In this document: positions 1 to 8,539 of the stretch, one piece after another | Numbering within the stretch: the first letter of the stretch is position 1 | Layout: the number at the start of each line of letters is the position of its first letter | Assembly: GCF_037153985.1 (NCBI RefSeq) | Contig: NZ_JBBAYI010000003.1 | Span: 124,001 to 188,000, forward strand | Direction of reading: 5' to 3' | DNA from: Emticicia sp037153985 | Lineage (GTDB): Bacteria > Bacteroidota > Bacteroidia > Cytophagales > Spirosomataceae | Length of the DNA stretch: 64,000 bases | The notes under the pieces: generated by a model | The model's database searches: none | What the model was told of the DNA's origin: nothing | The model's input: the letters and a program-made list of their open reading frames with translations, nothing else | Program-made: the position numbers and the translations under genes

Positions 1-1503
1 TGCATAGTTGAATAAGGCAAAACGATAACCCATAAAATGAGGAATTGTATAAGGCATTTTCAGGGGTTCTCCGATACCACTCCATGATTGGCCGTCGAGG
101 CTGTAATAAAAATGAGCCAAGTCTGTCCGATTGCTGAAATTGCACTCGGCTTTTAAATAAATAGTTTGTTGTGTAATAGGAATTTTTTCAATTTCGATGG
201 GCTTGCCAGTATTCGCACTCACCATTACGATTGATTTACCCCCATTTTCGATTTTAACTCCTATAAGGCCATAGTTTTTTTGTAATAACCCTAAACCGGC
301 AAAGTCTCCTTCTTTCATATTTGAAAGGTCAAGGGAAATTGACCCCGAAGATTCAGGGCCAATTGTTCTTTGGGTAAGTGTATTTCTGGTTAGTACAAAT
401 GACGTATCAATTCTGCCTGTTTTGAGCCGTAAGAATCCTTTACGTTCTGTTACAGACCATAGTGTATTATCTGGGTTATGGTTCCATTGCCACACTAAAG
501 GCAAGGCGGGTTCTGCTTGTTTACGTGTAAATTCATCTGAATGCACAATGCCCGGAATCAACCCCTTACTGGCAGGTAAATCAAGTGTTTCGGGTACTTT
601 GCCGTTTTCGCCCAGCACAGGCCAGCCATCTTCCCACTTTACAGGTACCAGATAAGGAATACGGCCTACCCCACCAAAATCACGAAACAAATAGGCAAAC
701 CAACGACCATCGGGTGTGTCAATAAGCCCACCTTGTGCTACGCCTAAATCCTGCAAGGCTACTCTTCCCTCCCAAGGCCCTGTGATTTTATCAGCTCGAT
801 GCACAAGTACCGTGCGCATTCCGCCTTTGGGCCATACAATATTGAACAAATAATACTTACCATTTACCTTGAATAGCTGCGAGCCTTCGGCTCCAAGCAT
901 AATATTTGTTCCTGCTGGCGCGCTAGCGTTTTCAATGATAGTCTGGTCGAGTCCTCCTTTTTTTATGCCAGATACCTCGGCATTTAATTCAATTATTTTC
1001 AGTTTACCATTGCCGTAAATCATGTACACACGGCCATCATCATCAAAAAATAAGGTATGGTCGTGCAGGCTTGGAGCAAAAGAGACAGCTTTCCATGGCC
1101 CTTTTTCGATATTTTTTGTGGTATAGATATGTGTTTTACCTGTGGTTTGCGCAAATGTAGTTACATAATAAAGGCCCTTATGGTATTTGATACAACTGGC
1201 CCATGAACCACGCCCATAAGTACCTTTTCCGTCTGTAAGGTTTAAAGCTGGAATATTGGCGAGGGTATCGTACACGTAGCCGAGCATTTGCCAGTTAACC
1301 AAATCGTTCGATTTCATAATAGGCACGCCCGGGCTCATGTGCATGGTAGTACTACTCATGTAATAATTTTTACCTACCCTAATCATTGACATATCGGGGA
1401 CATCAGCAAAAATGACAGGATTTTTTGCTTTACCTCCTTGTGCCAGGGCTGTTTGTAGAGCAATTTCGCCAAAAAATATTATTAATACCGCTATTTTTTT
1501 CAT
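1..1503 (-). CDS. GH43 family glycosidase (beta-xylosidase/arabinofuranosidase type), C-terminus cut by window edge
   Basis: Exported five-bladed propeller glycosidase probably removing xylose or arabinose from xylan-type oligosaccharides. 501 codons are visible and the stop lies beyond base 1. The protein starts with a signal peptide (MKKIAVLIIFFGEIA...LAQ) followed by the GH43 entry motif FADVPDMSMIRVGKNYY with the catalytic-base Asp. The second acidic site is in HDHTLFFDDDGRVYM and the general-acid Glu is in GAEGSQLF. The last part (GYRFALFNYA) resembles the end of the GH43 C-terminal concanavalin-like domain, so little is missing. Its ATG overlaps the stop of the upstream GH43 gene as ATGA, implying translational coupling. 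The family is clear from motifs; the exact sugar specificity is inferred. Confidence 0.85.
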   Translation of the reverse strand, partial: MKKIAVLIIFFGEIALQTALAQGGKAKNPVIFADVPDMSMIRVGKNYYMSSTTMHMSPGVPIMKSNDLVNWQMLGYVYDTLANIPALNLTDGKGTYGRGSWASCIKYHKGLYYVTTFAQTTGKTHIYTTKNIEKGPWKAVSFAPSLHDHTLFFDDDGRVYMIYGNGKLKIIELNAEVSGIKKGGLDQTIIENASAPAGTNIMLGAEGSQLFKVNGKYYLFNIVWPKGGMRTVLVHRADKITGPWEGRVALQDLGVAQGGLIDTPDGRWFAYLFRDFGGVGRIPYLVPVKWEDGWPVLGENGKVPETLDLPASKGLIPGIVHSDEFTRKQAEPALPLVWQWNHNPDNTLWSVTERKGFLRLKTGRIDTSFVLTRNTLTQRTIGPESSGSISLDLSNMKEGDFAGLGLLQKNYGLIGVKIENGGKSIVMVSANTGKPIEIEKIPITQQTIYLKAECNFSNRTDLAHFYYSLDGQSWSGIGEPLKMPYTIPHFMGYRFALFNYA

Positions 1504-3179
1504 TTCAACATGGGGTCGTTACCGCTGTACTTCAAAAACTTAAATGAGGCACTATTTGTAGATTTTTCGCCAGACGAAGTTGCATACATGCCATATACAC
1601 AGCCAATGAAACTGCCTGCCTCTTTGGTACTTAAAAACTTGCCATCCAGTTTTTCTTTCAGTAATTGCCAGTTTTTAGCATCGGTCGAGTAATAAAAACT
1701 ATATGTTGCCCCTTCTGATTTAATTCTGAAATGAACTCTGGCAGAACCTGACCCAAGTGGCACTTCTGTAAGTAGCTCCATCGACTTTTCTTTGGGCTGG
1801 CTTTTAAACAACTGTATTACTTCTTTGCCTTCATTTTTAGATTTTGCTATGAAATAGAAATGTCGTTCGTCCTGAAAAATAACCAAACCTGCTTTCTCAC
1901 TGGCAGATTCTGGCGTAAAGCTCAGTTCTGTTTCTGCCGTACTGTAAAGATGTTGCTGGCGTTTTCCGACAAATGACGGATTGCCAAATTCTAAAATTGT
2001 TTCGGGTTTAAGTTTTAAAGTTAACCCCTGCGCTTTAGATGTTTTGAATGAGGTGCTGTCAACTGTGCGCATAAATAGCAACGAAGGGTCAAGACCTTTA
2101 TCAAAAGCAAGCGTATACTGGAAATTGCCCGCTTGTGGCAAAGCTCCTTTTGGTTTCATTTCCTTAATATTGGTCTGGTAGCTGTACGCAATAGCTTTTT
2201 CGCCATGTTCAATCATAGGCCATTCGTCTTTCCATGTAACAGGAGCTATAAATGTTTCTCGGCCTGTGTTATAATAGTCACCTTCATAAGGGCGTACGGC
2301 CAGAAAAATACAATACATTTTACCATCGGGGCCATCAACAAACTGGGCATGGCCAGCCGATGTTATGGGGTCTTTTCTATCGGCAGGCAATTCTCTTTGT
2401 GTCAGAATCGGATTGCCTTCATAGGGCACATAAGGCCCCCATACAGATTTACTGCGGAAGATTACTTCAGAATGGTTCACTGATGTGCCACCTTCAGCAG
2501 CATATAAATAATACCAGCCAAAGCGTTTCAGAATATGCGGGCCTTCTATCCAGACAGGTTTTTTGGTAATATCTACTCCCCCATTTACCAATTGTTTTTC
2601 TTCACCAATCACTTTAAGGTTCTGGTAGTCAAATTCATACATTCTGATAGTTCTATGCCCCGAATATAATGGTTTTCTGTCTGGGGCATCACTATTATAA
2701 ATAATATAGGCTTTATCGGCTTCTTCATCAAAATAAATTGAGGGGTCAATGCCACGTACTTCTGGAATTTTCACGGGGTTACTCCATGGGCCTGCCGGAT
2801 TTTTAGCCGTTACTACAAAGTTACCGTCATGGTCTATATCTGTGCAGGTCACATAATATGTTCCTTTGTAGTAACTGATAGCGGGCGCAAAAAGACCACG
2901 TGTCATGCGCTCGCCCATAAAGTCAAGCTGTGAGGGGCGGTCTATTACATTTCCGATTTGCTTCCAGTTTTTAAGGTCTTTGCTGTGCATAACTGGCAAA
3001 CCCGGAAAGTATGAAAACGTTGAGTTTACGATGTAATAATCTGGCCCAACTTTTACGATACTTGGGTCAGGATAAAAACCCGTTAGAATAGGGTTAACTA
3101 AAGTTGTTTGTGCATTAGCCACACCAATGGCCAAGCATAAAAGCGTAATGGACAAATATCTGGATATAGTATTTATCAT
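1500..3179 (-). CDS. GH43 beta-xylosidase/alpha-L-arabinofuranosidase-like enzyme
   Basis: Second GH43 enzyme, 559 residues from the chosen start. The signal peptide MINTISRYLSITLLCLAIGVANAQ is followed by NPILTGFYPDPSIVKVG (catalytic-base Asp in PDPS), then GIDPSIYFDEE (transition-state Asp) and WIEGPHILKR (general-acid Glu). Residues from about 360 on form the beta-sandwich domain usual in beta-xylosidase-type GH43. The reading frame is open to a TTG at 3215, but ATG 3179 puts a clean signal peptide at the N-terminus and is preferred. It is first in a two-gene operon with the GH43 gene at 1-1503 and lies behind a Bacteroidota promoter with an overlapping operator. Xylan or arabinoxylan side-chain removal is inferred. 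Confidence 0.87.
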   Translation of the reverse strand: MINTISRYLSITLLCLAIGVANAQTTLVNPILTGFYPDPSIVKVGPDYYIVNSTFSYFPGLPVMHSKDLKNWKQIGNVIDRPSQLDFMGERMTRGLFAPAISYYKGTYYVTCTDIDHDGNFVVTAKNPAGPWSNPVKIPEVRGIDPSIYFDEEADKAYIIYNSDAPDRKPLYSGHRTIRMYEFDYQNLKVIGEEKQLVNGGVDITKKPVWIEGPHILKRFGWYYLYAAEGGTSVNHSEVIFRSKSVWGPYVPYEGNPILTQRELPADRKDPITSAGHAQFVDGPDGKMYCIFLAVRPYEGDYYNTGRETFIAPVTWKDEWPMIEHGEKAIAYSYQTNIKEMKPKGALPQAGNFQYTLAFDKGLDPSLLFMRTVDSTSFKTSKAQGLTLKLKPETILEFGNPSFVGKRQQHLYSTAETELSFTPESASEKAGLVIFQDERHFYFIAKSKNEGKEVIQLFKSQPKEKSMELLTEVPLGSGSARVHFRIKSEGATYSFYYSTDAKNWQLLKEKLDGKFLSTKEAGSFIGCVYGMYATSSGEKSTNSASFKFLKYSGNDPMLK

Positions 3180-3326
3180 TGCTGATTTTATAGGTTTAGG
3201 TTTATACACTAACAAGTTTTTTTGCTTGTTGGCGTATCAGACAAGTTGGTTAAGTTTAAACAATTGGTTTATTATTTTCGACATATTTTTCTGATACTTA
3301 AAACTTTTGTTTTGGGTAAAAAAATA

Positions 3327-3343
3327 TGTGTCATTTATACACA
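3327..3343. promoter_or_regulatory. Putative operator, TGTGTCA-n5-ACACA type (copy A)
   Basis: TGTGTCATTTATACACA has arms TGTGT and ACACA around a 7-base centre. Two further copies with the same arms and the same CA after the left arm lie upstream of susC. This copy overlaps the -7 element and the expected transcription start of the GH43 promoter, as a repressor site would. The binding protein is unknown. Confidence 0.6.
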
Positions 3344-3372
3344 AATATAGTTAATATTATATATAGCCCAAA
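3342..3372 (-). promoter_or_regulatory. Promoter of the GH43 operon (TTTG-N19-TATATTTG)
   Basis: On the minus strand TTTG (3372-3369) is followed after exactly 19 bases by TATATTTG (3349-3342). This matches the Bacteroidota housekeeping consensus TTTG-N19-21-TAnnTTTG. The expected start is near 3335, giving a leader of roughly 155 bases to ATG 3179. Confidence 0.65.
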
Positions 3373-3556
3373 TTAATTGTAAGAAAAAAAGAAATAGTTT
3401 TAAATTTTCAATCTAAACTCAGTAATGAGCTTACCTAAGTGGCTATAAAACTTTACTCGAAACAACGCTGCATAAGTGTTCAGGGAAGTTTATTTAATGA
3501 TTACAAGAATGTATCTGGAAGAAAAAATACTATGTTCTGGCAGGATTGCAATAAAC

Positions 3557-3580
3557 ATAGGCCGCTTTTCAACGGCCTAT
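3557..3580 (-). terminator. Terminator after susD
   Basis: Perfect 8-bp stem ATAGGCCG/CGGCCTAT with an 8-base loop, 14 bases beyond the susD stop. On the minus strand it is followed by GTTTATT. Confidence 0.6.
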
Positions 3581-3594
3581 GAGTAATATCTGAA

Positions 3595-5142
3595 TTAATA
3601 GCCAGGATTCTGGTCTTTCGGGTCAATGTTCGGATTATTGTCTATTTCTGTTTGAGGAAGTGGCAATAATTCGTGTTTATTTACCACAAAATACGAAATT
3701 GGCTCTGTGGTTTGTTTTTTATTTTTTCTCCATCTGATAATATCAAAGTTACGAATCTGTTCGGCAGCCAGTTCTACATATCTTTCATGCTGAATTGCTG
3801 CAAACACACTTGCTTTTGAGTCACACGGATAGTTTTTGGTTGGGTAAGGCGGCATATTTACTGATGCTCTGGCTCTTACCTGATTCATCAATTGAATAGC
3901 TCTGGCCGAGTTTCCAAGTTCATTTTCACATTCGGCTAGCATCAACAAAACGTCTGCATAGCGCATTACTCTCATATTGATACCGCTTGTTGTAAAACCC
4001 GAATTTGATTTATAAAGAACCGAGTATTTTCTCCAGCTGATTTTAAATGTTTTACCATCACGTTTTGATGAATTTCCCTGAACATTTTCATCCATCATTA
4101 CATCAGCTCCATTATTAAATTTATCACCGGCCTTCCAGAAAGACATATCATAACGAGGGTCGTTTTTGGTATCGCCTTTTTCTGTTCTTTCATAGTTATC
4201 AATCATTTTGTCAGACGGAATAAGGTTTCTCCAGCCAATAGGTGAGTATTCCTGTGTTCTGATAGTTTCTTCCTGCGCGCTGGTTCCGTCACCGTCGGGG
4301 CCACTCCAGTTAAATGCACCGTTAGAAGGGGAAAATACCACCTCAAATATCGATTCTGCATTAAACTCGCCTTCTTCATTGGTAAGGTCAAGGTAGTTAT
4401 CAACTATTTTATAAAGCCCCGAACTTACAACTTTCTCTAATTCGGTTTTGGCACTGTTATAGTCTCCTAACTGAAGATAAGTACGTGCCATTAGCACCTG
4501 CGTAGCTGCTTTGGTGGCTCTTCCGTACTCGCTTGCGGCATACGTAGCAGGCAATAAGCCTTCTGCGGCTTTCAGGTCATCAATTACCTGTTTGTAAACA
4601 TCCTGCTGGCTTGCTCTTGGTTTTGCTCCTGCAACCGACTTAACGTATTCGGTATAAAGCGGAACTCCACCCCATAAAGTAGCCAGTTCGTAATAGGCCC
4701 ATGCACGCAAAAATTTCGCTTCGCCGGTTACACGGTTCTTGATATCGTTCGAGAAAGTAACACCTGTTTTATTGGCGCTTTCGAGTACCACATTGGCTCT
4801 GTGGATTGTTCTGAACCATCCAGTCCAGACCGAGTTAGCCACCGAATTACCCGGGTCGTTTACCCCAATAAGCAACTGGTTACGAGGCGTTTCAAGCTGC
4901 CCACCACCAGTAGCCATTTCATCGCCGCGTAGGTCATGCACAAAGAACCATTCTCTGGCGGCAAGCCCAAACCCTTGTACAGTAGCATATACGGCATTTA
5001 CCCCTGCAACAAGTTCGTTATCGTTTGTAAAATAAGTCTCAAAAGTTACACCATTCGGATTTACTTTATCCAGCACAGAGTCGTCGCAACTCATAACGGT
5101 GGCCAGGCTAAAGAAGCCTGAAAGAAATAATATTTTTTTCAT
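3595..5142 (-). CDS. susD: SusD/RagB family glycan-binding lipoprotein
   Basis: Outer-membrane surface lipoprotein that captures oligosaccharide and acts as the lid on its SusC partner. 515 residues from ATG 5142. The lipobox-type N-terminus MKKILFLSGFFSLATVMSC places the lipidated Cys at 19. The body is the SusD helical fold: TPR-like repeats (for example AKFLRAWAYYELATLWGGVPL) and the C-terminal signature ERYVELAAEQIRNFDIIRW. An in-frame TTG at 5172 would add ten residues and spoil the signal peptide, so it was not used. The gene follows susC after 38 bases and ends at a hairpin. The substrate cannot be read from sequence; the neighbouring GH43 genes suggest a pentose-containing hemicellulose. 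Confidence 0.93.
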   Translation of the reverse strand: MKKILFLSGFFSLATVMSCDDSVLDKVNPNGVTFETYFTNDNELVAGVNAVYATVQGFGLAAREWFFVHDLRGDEMATGGGQLETPRNQLLIGVNDPGNSVANSVWTGWFRTIHRANVVLESANKTGVTFSNDIKNRVTGEAKFLRAWAYYELATLWGGVPLYTEYVKSVAGAKPRASQQDVYKQVIDDLKAAEGLLPATYAASEYGRATKAATQVLMARTYLQLGDYNSAKTELEKVVSSGLYKIVDNYLDLTNEEGEFNAESIFEVVFSPSNGAFNWSGPDGDGTSAQEETIRTQEYSPIGWRNLIPSDKMIDNYERTEKGDTKNDPRYDMSFWKAGDKFNNGADVMMDENVQGNSSKRDGKTFKISWRKYSVLYKSNSGFTTSGINMRVMRYADVLLMLAECENELGNSARAIQLMNQVRARASVNMPPYPTKNYPCDSKASVFAAIQHERYVELAAEQIRNFDIIRWRKNKKQTTEPISYFVVNKHELLPLPQTEIDNNPNIDPKDQNPGY

Positions 5143-5180
5143 TTCGAAGTCTTTTAAATCTTTTTTTGGCAATTTTTAAA

Positions 5181-8100
5181 TTAAAAACCAAGGTTTAAAC
5201 CAATCGTAAGCGTGCGTGCTTGTGGATACATACCGTAGTCTACACCATTGGTAAGTAAGTTATTATTTCTGGAAGCAATCTCTGGGTCATAGCCTGTATA
5301 TTTTGTAATGGTTAACAGGTTTTGGCTTGTCACATAAATTCTTGCTTTAGAAAGCACGTTGTTGGTAAGTCTTGAAATCTTCTCAGTTGGCAAAGTATAG
5401 CCAATGGTAAGATTTTTTAATCTCAGGTATGAGCCATCTTCAATAAATCTGTCTGAGGTTCTTGCATTCTGGTTAGGGTCACCACTAACGGCTCTTGGTA
5501 CATCTGTATTGGTATTGCTTGGTGTCCAGGCATTAAGTACATCGGTAGTTGCATTAAATAATCTTAGCATTCCCTGACCGATAACCTTTGTACCGTTATA
5601 GATTTTATTGCCATAAACGCCTTGGAAGAAGATAGCAAAATCGAAATTCTTGAAGGTTCCTGAATAGTTTAAACCATAAGAGAATTTAGGCAGATAGCTA
5701 CCAAGATAAGTTCTGTCGTTGGCATCAATTTTACCGTCATTGTTCAGGTCTTTGAATTTAATATCACCAGGTTTGGTCATTTCATTCTGATACGGTGTTT
5801 TAGAGTCTCCATCAGCAGCATTAGCAGCAGCAATCTCACCTTCGTTCTGGAAGATTTTCTCAACCTGCCAGCCATAGAAAGACTGGAATGGATGGCCAGC
5901 TTCTGTACGGGTTATATCAAACCCTCCGAAATCGGCATTATTACCAGCATTGATTGTGGCATTTGGTGTATCCAGACTCAACACTTTGTTTCTTACTAAA
6001 TCGAAAGTACCCGTAATTGTTGACTTAAAGTCTTTTTTGTTAATATGGTAACCTAACGCTAGCTCAAAACCATTATTTTGCATACTACCTACGTTGGCAA
6101 GTGGGCTGTTTGAGTATCCTTCTGAATCTGGCAGAGGAACTCTCAGCAAAAGACCATCTGTTTTACGTGAGTATAGTTCTGTTGAAAGGGTAATTTTGTT
6201 ATTGAATAACGAAATATCTAACCCGATGTTTTTCATAGTGGTTTCTTCCCAGCTTAAACCTGTATTACCCAGACTATTGAAATATGAGCCTAACTGTGAG
6301 GCATTTCCGAACGAGTAATTGGTACTATTGGCCGAAATCAACGGTTGCCAGTCATAATCACCAATTGAGTTATAACCTGTTACCCCTATACTTGCTCTAA
6401 CTTTTAATTCTGAAACTGCTGTCAGTTCTTTCATGAAGGCTTCTTCGCTGATTCTCCAACCCAACGATACCGAAGGGAAGGTTCCCCATTTTTTGCCGGG
6501 AGCAAATTTCGATGAGCCATCGCGACGTACTGAAGCACCTAATAAATATTTGTTGTTGTATTCATAGTTTAAACGGCCAACATACGAAATCAGTGTGTTT
6601 TCTGAGCTTGAAGTATTACCATTGATATTAGCAGCACCCTGAATCTCTTTTATGTTATTGTCAGGTCTTTGGCCAGTAAGGTTAATAGATCTGAATCTGG
6701 CGTTTTGTCTTTCAATAACTCCCGTAGCGTTAATATAATGTTTGCCAAAGGTTTTGTCAAAAGTTAACTGATTAGTAAAGATTGAAGAGAAATACTGCCC
6801 TCTGTTCTGAGAAAGCTCAGCCGTTTGGCGGCTACGGTTTCCATCGTTATAAATAGGTACAAATCCTGTAAAAATTGAACTTGAGTAGTCGCCACCCATA
6901 GTAAATTTGTATTTCAGCCAGTTAAATAGCTTTACTTCGGCATATAATGTACCTAACATCTTGAAAGAGCGGTCAATCTGGTCTTTTTGTTCCTGAGCCA
7001 CAATACGCATAGGGTTTTCGGGGTCAGTTGCATCAAGCCCCTGAGCGGTTGTGCTATAACCACCAAGCTTGGTTGGGTCACTTACAGGCCAGTAAGGCAC
7101 CATACGCATAATGTTCATTATTAAACTTCTGCCACCTGCATCTCTTTCGGCTATACGTTTATCTGATGATACCATCATGGTCTGGCCGATAGTAATGAAT
7201 TTTGAAATATTGTGGTCAGAATTTAATCTTATGCTCTGGCGACCATATTCAGTATACGGAAGCACCCCATTCTGCTTGAAGTTTCCTAAAGACAGATAAA
7301 ATCTTGATTTGTCTGTTCCGCCTGATAAAGACAACTGAGTGTTATAGATAGGTGCACTTCTAAACATTACATCTTGCCAGTCGGTTTGAGTTTGTGCAAA
7401 GGTTGTTGAAGCACCATTATAAATGGGCGTATTCATTGCCGAAAAACGGCCAGGGATAGGCTGCCCTGATGCCGTTAATAGGGCTGTTCCGTATTTTATA
7501 TATTCTTCGCTATTGAGTAGGTCAAGAGTTTTCCATACTGACTGCGTACCTACGTACGAATCAAGATTAACACTTATTTTTCCTGATTTTCCTTTTTTGG
7601 TAGTAATGAGTACTACACCGTTAGCCGCACGTGACCCATAAATGGCCGAGGCACTGGCATCTTTCAATACTTCGATTGATTCAATATCGGTTGGCGCAAT
7701 GGTATTTAACCCTCCTGCCGGAACGCCGTCAATTACATATAATGGGTTAGGGTTCAAACTGATAGAGCCTACGCCTCTGATACGCACCACTGGCTCGGCT
7801 CCCGGGCTACTGTTGTTCACAATTGATACCCCAGCCACACGCCCTTGCATGGCTTGTGTAGCACTGATAACAGGCTGGGTAGATAATTCTTTATTTGTAA
7901 TCGAAGATACTGCCCCTGTAAGCGATGATTTCTTTTGGGTTCCGTATCCAACCACGATAACTTCTTCCATCAAAGCATCATCAACTTCTAAAGAAACGTT
8001 TATTTCTTTCTGATTTCTTACTTTAATTTCAAGCGATTTATACCCTAAAAAGCTAAATACTAGGGTTGATTCGCCCGAAGCCGTTAATTCGTAGCGGCCG

Positions 8101-8309
8101 TTGGCATCGGTTATTGTGCCTTTGGTTTCGCCTTTAATCAAAACGTTCACTCCTTGAAATGCCTCACCATTTTCATTTTTGACTACACCTCTGACCTGTG
8201 CCATCAGTGTACCTGCTGAAAATAAAGACAATAAAAAAAACAGCAACAGTCGTATCGACTTGCGTGATAAACCGCGCTGGATGGTCGGTTTGTAATTGTT
8301 TACCTTCAT
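5181..8309 (-). CDS. susC: SusC/RagA family TonB-dependent outer-membrane transporter
   Basis: Imports oligosaccharides across the outer membrane with TonB energy and the SusD lid. 1042 residues. There is a signal peptide ending near LMAQ, then a carboxypeptidase-regulatory-like domain (VRGVVKNENGEAFQGVNVLI, about residues 39-110), then the SusC signature EEVIVVGYGTQKKSSLTGAV. A plug domain with the RIRGVGS and LYVIDGVP motifs follows, and then the 22-strand barrel ending in an aromatic residue (LGF). Length is normal. First gene of susC-susD; its upstream region carries two copies of the TGTGTCA-n5-ACACA operator, so it is probably co-regulated with the GH43 pair. Confidence 0.95.
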   Translation of the reverse strand: MKVNNYKPTIQRGLSRKSIRLLLFFLLSLFSAGTLMAQVRGVVKNENGEAFQGVNVLIKGETKGTITDANGRYELTASGESTLVFSFLGYKSLEIKVRNQKEINVSLEVDDALMEEVIVVGYGTQKKSSLTGAVSSITNKELSTQPVISATQAMQGRVAGVSIVNNSSPGAEPVVRIRGVGSISLNPNPLYVIDGVPAGGLNTIAPTDIESIEVLKDASASAIYGSRAANGVVLITTKKGKSGKISVNLDSYVGTQSVWKTLDLLNSEEYIKYGTALLTASGQPIPGRFSAMNTPIYNGASTTFAQTQTDWQDVMFRSAPIYNTQLSLSGGTDKSRFYLSLGNFKQNGVLPYTEYGRQSIRLNSDHNISKFITIGQTMMVSSDKRIAERDAGGRSLIMNIMRMVPYWPVSDPTKLGGYSTTAQGLDATDPENPMRIVAQEQKDQIDRSFKMLGTLYAEVKLFNWLKYKFTMGGDYSSSIFTGFVPIYNDGNRSRQTAELSQNRGQYFSSIFTNQLTFDKTFGKHYINATGVIERQNARFRSINLTGQRPDNNIKEIQGAANINGNTSSSENTLISYVGRLNYEYNNKYLLGASVRRDGSSKFAPGKKWGTFPSVSLGWRISEEAFMKELTAVSELKVRASIGVTGYNSIGDYDWQPLISANSTNYSFGNASQLGSYFNSLGNTGLSWEETTMKNIGLDISLFNNKITLSTELYSRKTDGLLLRVPLPDSEGYSNSPLANVGSMQNNGFELALGYHINKKDFKSTITGTFDLVRNKVLSLDTPNATINAGNNADFGGFDITRTEAGHPFQSFYGWQVEKIFQNEGEIAAANAADGDSKTPYQNEMTKPGDIKFKDLNNDGKIDANDRTYLGSYLPKFSYGLNYSGTFKNFDFAIFFQGVYGNKIYNGTKVIGQGMLRLFNATTDVLNAWTPSNTNTDVPRAVSGDPNQNARTSDRFIEDGSYLRLKNLTIGYTLPTEKISRLTNNVLSKARIYVTSQNLLTITKYTGYDPEIASRNNNLLTNGVDYGMYPQARTLTIGLNLGF

Positions 8310-8375
8310 TTTTGAAAAGTTAAAATAAATTGTAAGAATAGAACTATTTATTACTTTTTTTTAATAATTTTGATA

Positions 8376-8392
8376 TGTGTCAGATTAACACA
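8376..8392. promoter_or_regulatory. Putative operator, TGTGTCA-n5-ACACA type (copy B)
   Basis: TGTGTCAGATTAACACA, same arms and spacing as copy A at 3327. It lies 67 bases upstream of the susC start and downstream of a possible susC -7 element. Confidence 0.55.
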
Positions 8393-8400
8393 AACAATTA

Positions 8401-8417
8401 TGTGTCAAATGTACACA
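8401..8417. promoter_or_regulatory. Putative operator, TGTGTCA-n5-ACACA type (copy C)
   Basis: TGTGTCAAATGTACACA. Its centre is 25 bases from that of copy B. On the minus strand it contains TACATTTG (8413-8406), which fits the -7 consensus TAnnTTTG for susC, though no good TTTG is found at the matching -33 position. Confidence 0.55.
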
Positions 8418-8539
8418 TAATAATGTGAAAAAAAACTAAATATGATTTTTTTTTTATTAACTAGTATTATTTTAACAGTAAGCTGAGTTTTTCTTGAAAT
8501 ATTTAATTAAAATCACAGCCTATTTCTATTTTACCTATT

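Larger units (their letters stand above)
3180..3556. other. Intergenic region between GH43 operon and susD
   Basis: No gene is supported here. The half near the GH43 operon holds its promoter and operator (3327-3372). The rest is AT-rich without recognisable elements until the susD terminator at 3557. Confidence 0.6.

Noticed and set aside
422..655. Plus-strand frame of 77 codons opposite the GH43 gene
   Set aside because: It is antisense to clear GH43 coding sequence and has no recognisable features.
3180..3215. Longer GH43 start at TTG 3215
   Set aside because: It would place twelve charged residues before a good signal peptide; ATG 3179 is better.
5143..5172. Longer SusD start at TTG 5172
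   Set aside because: It adds a lysine-rich leader in front of the lipoprotein signal; ATG 5142 fits.
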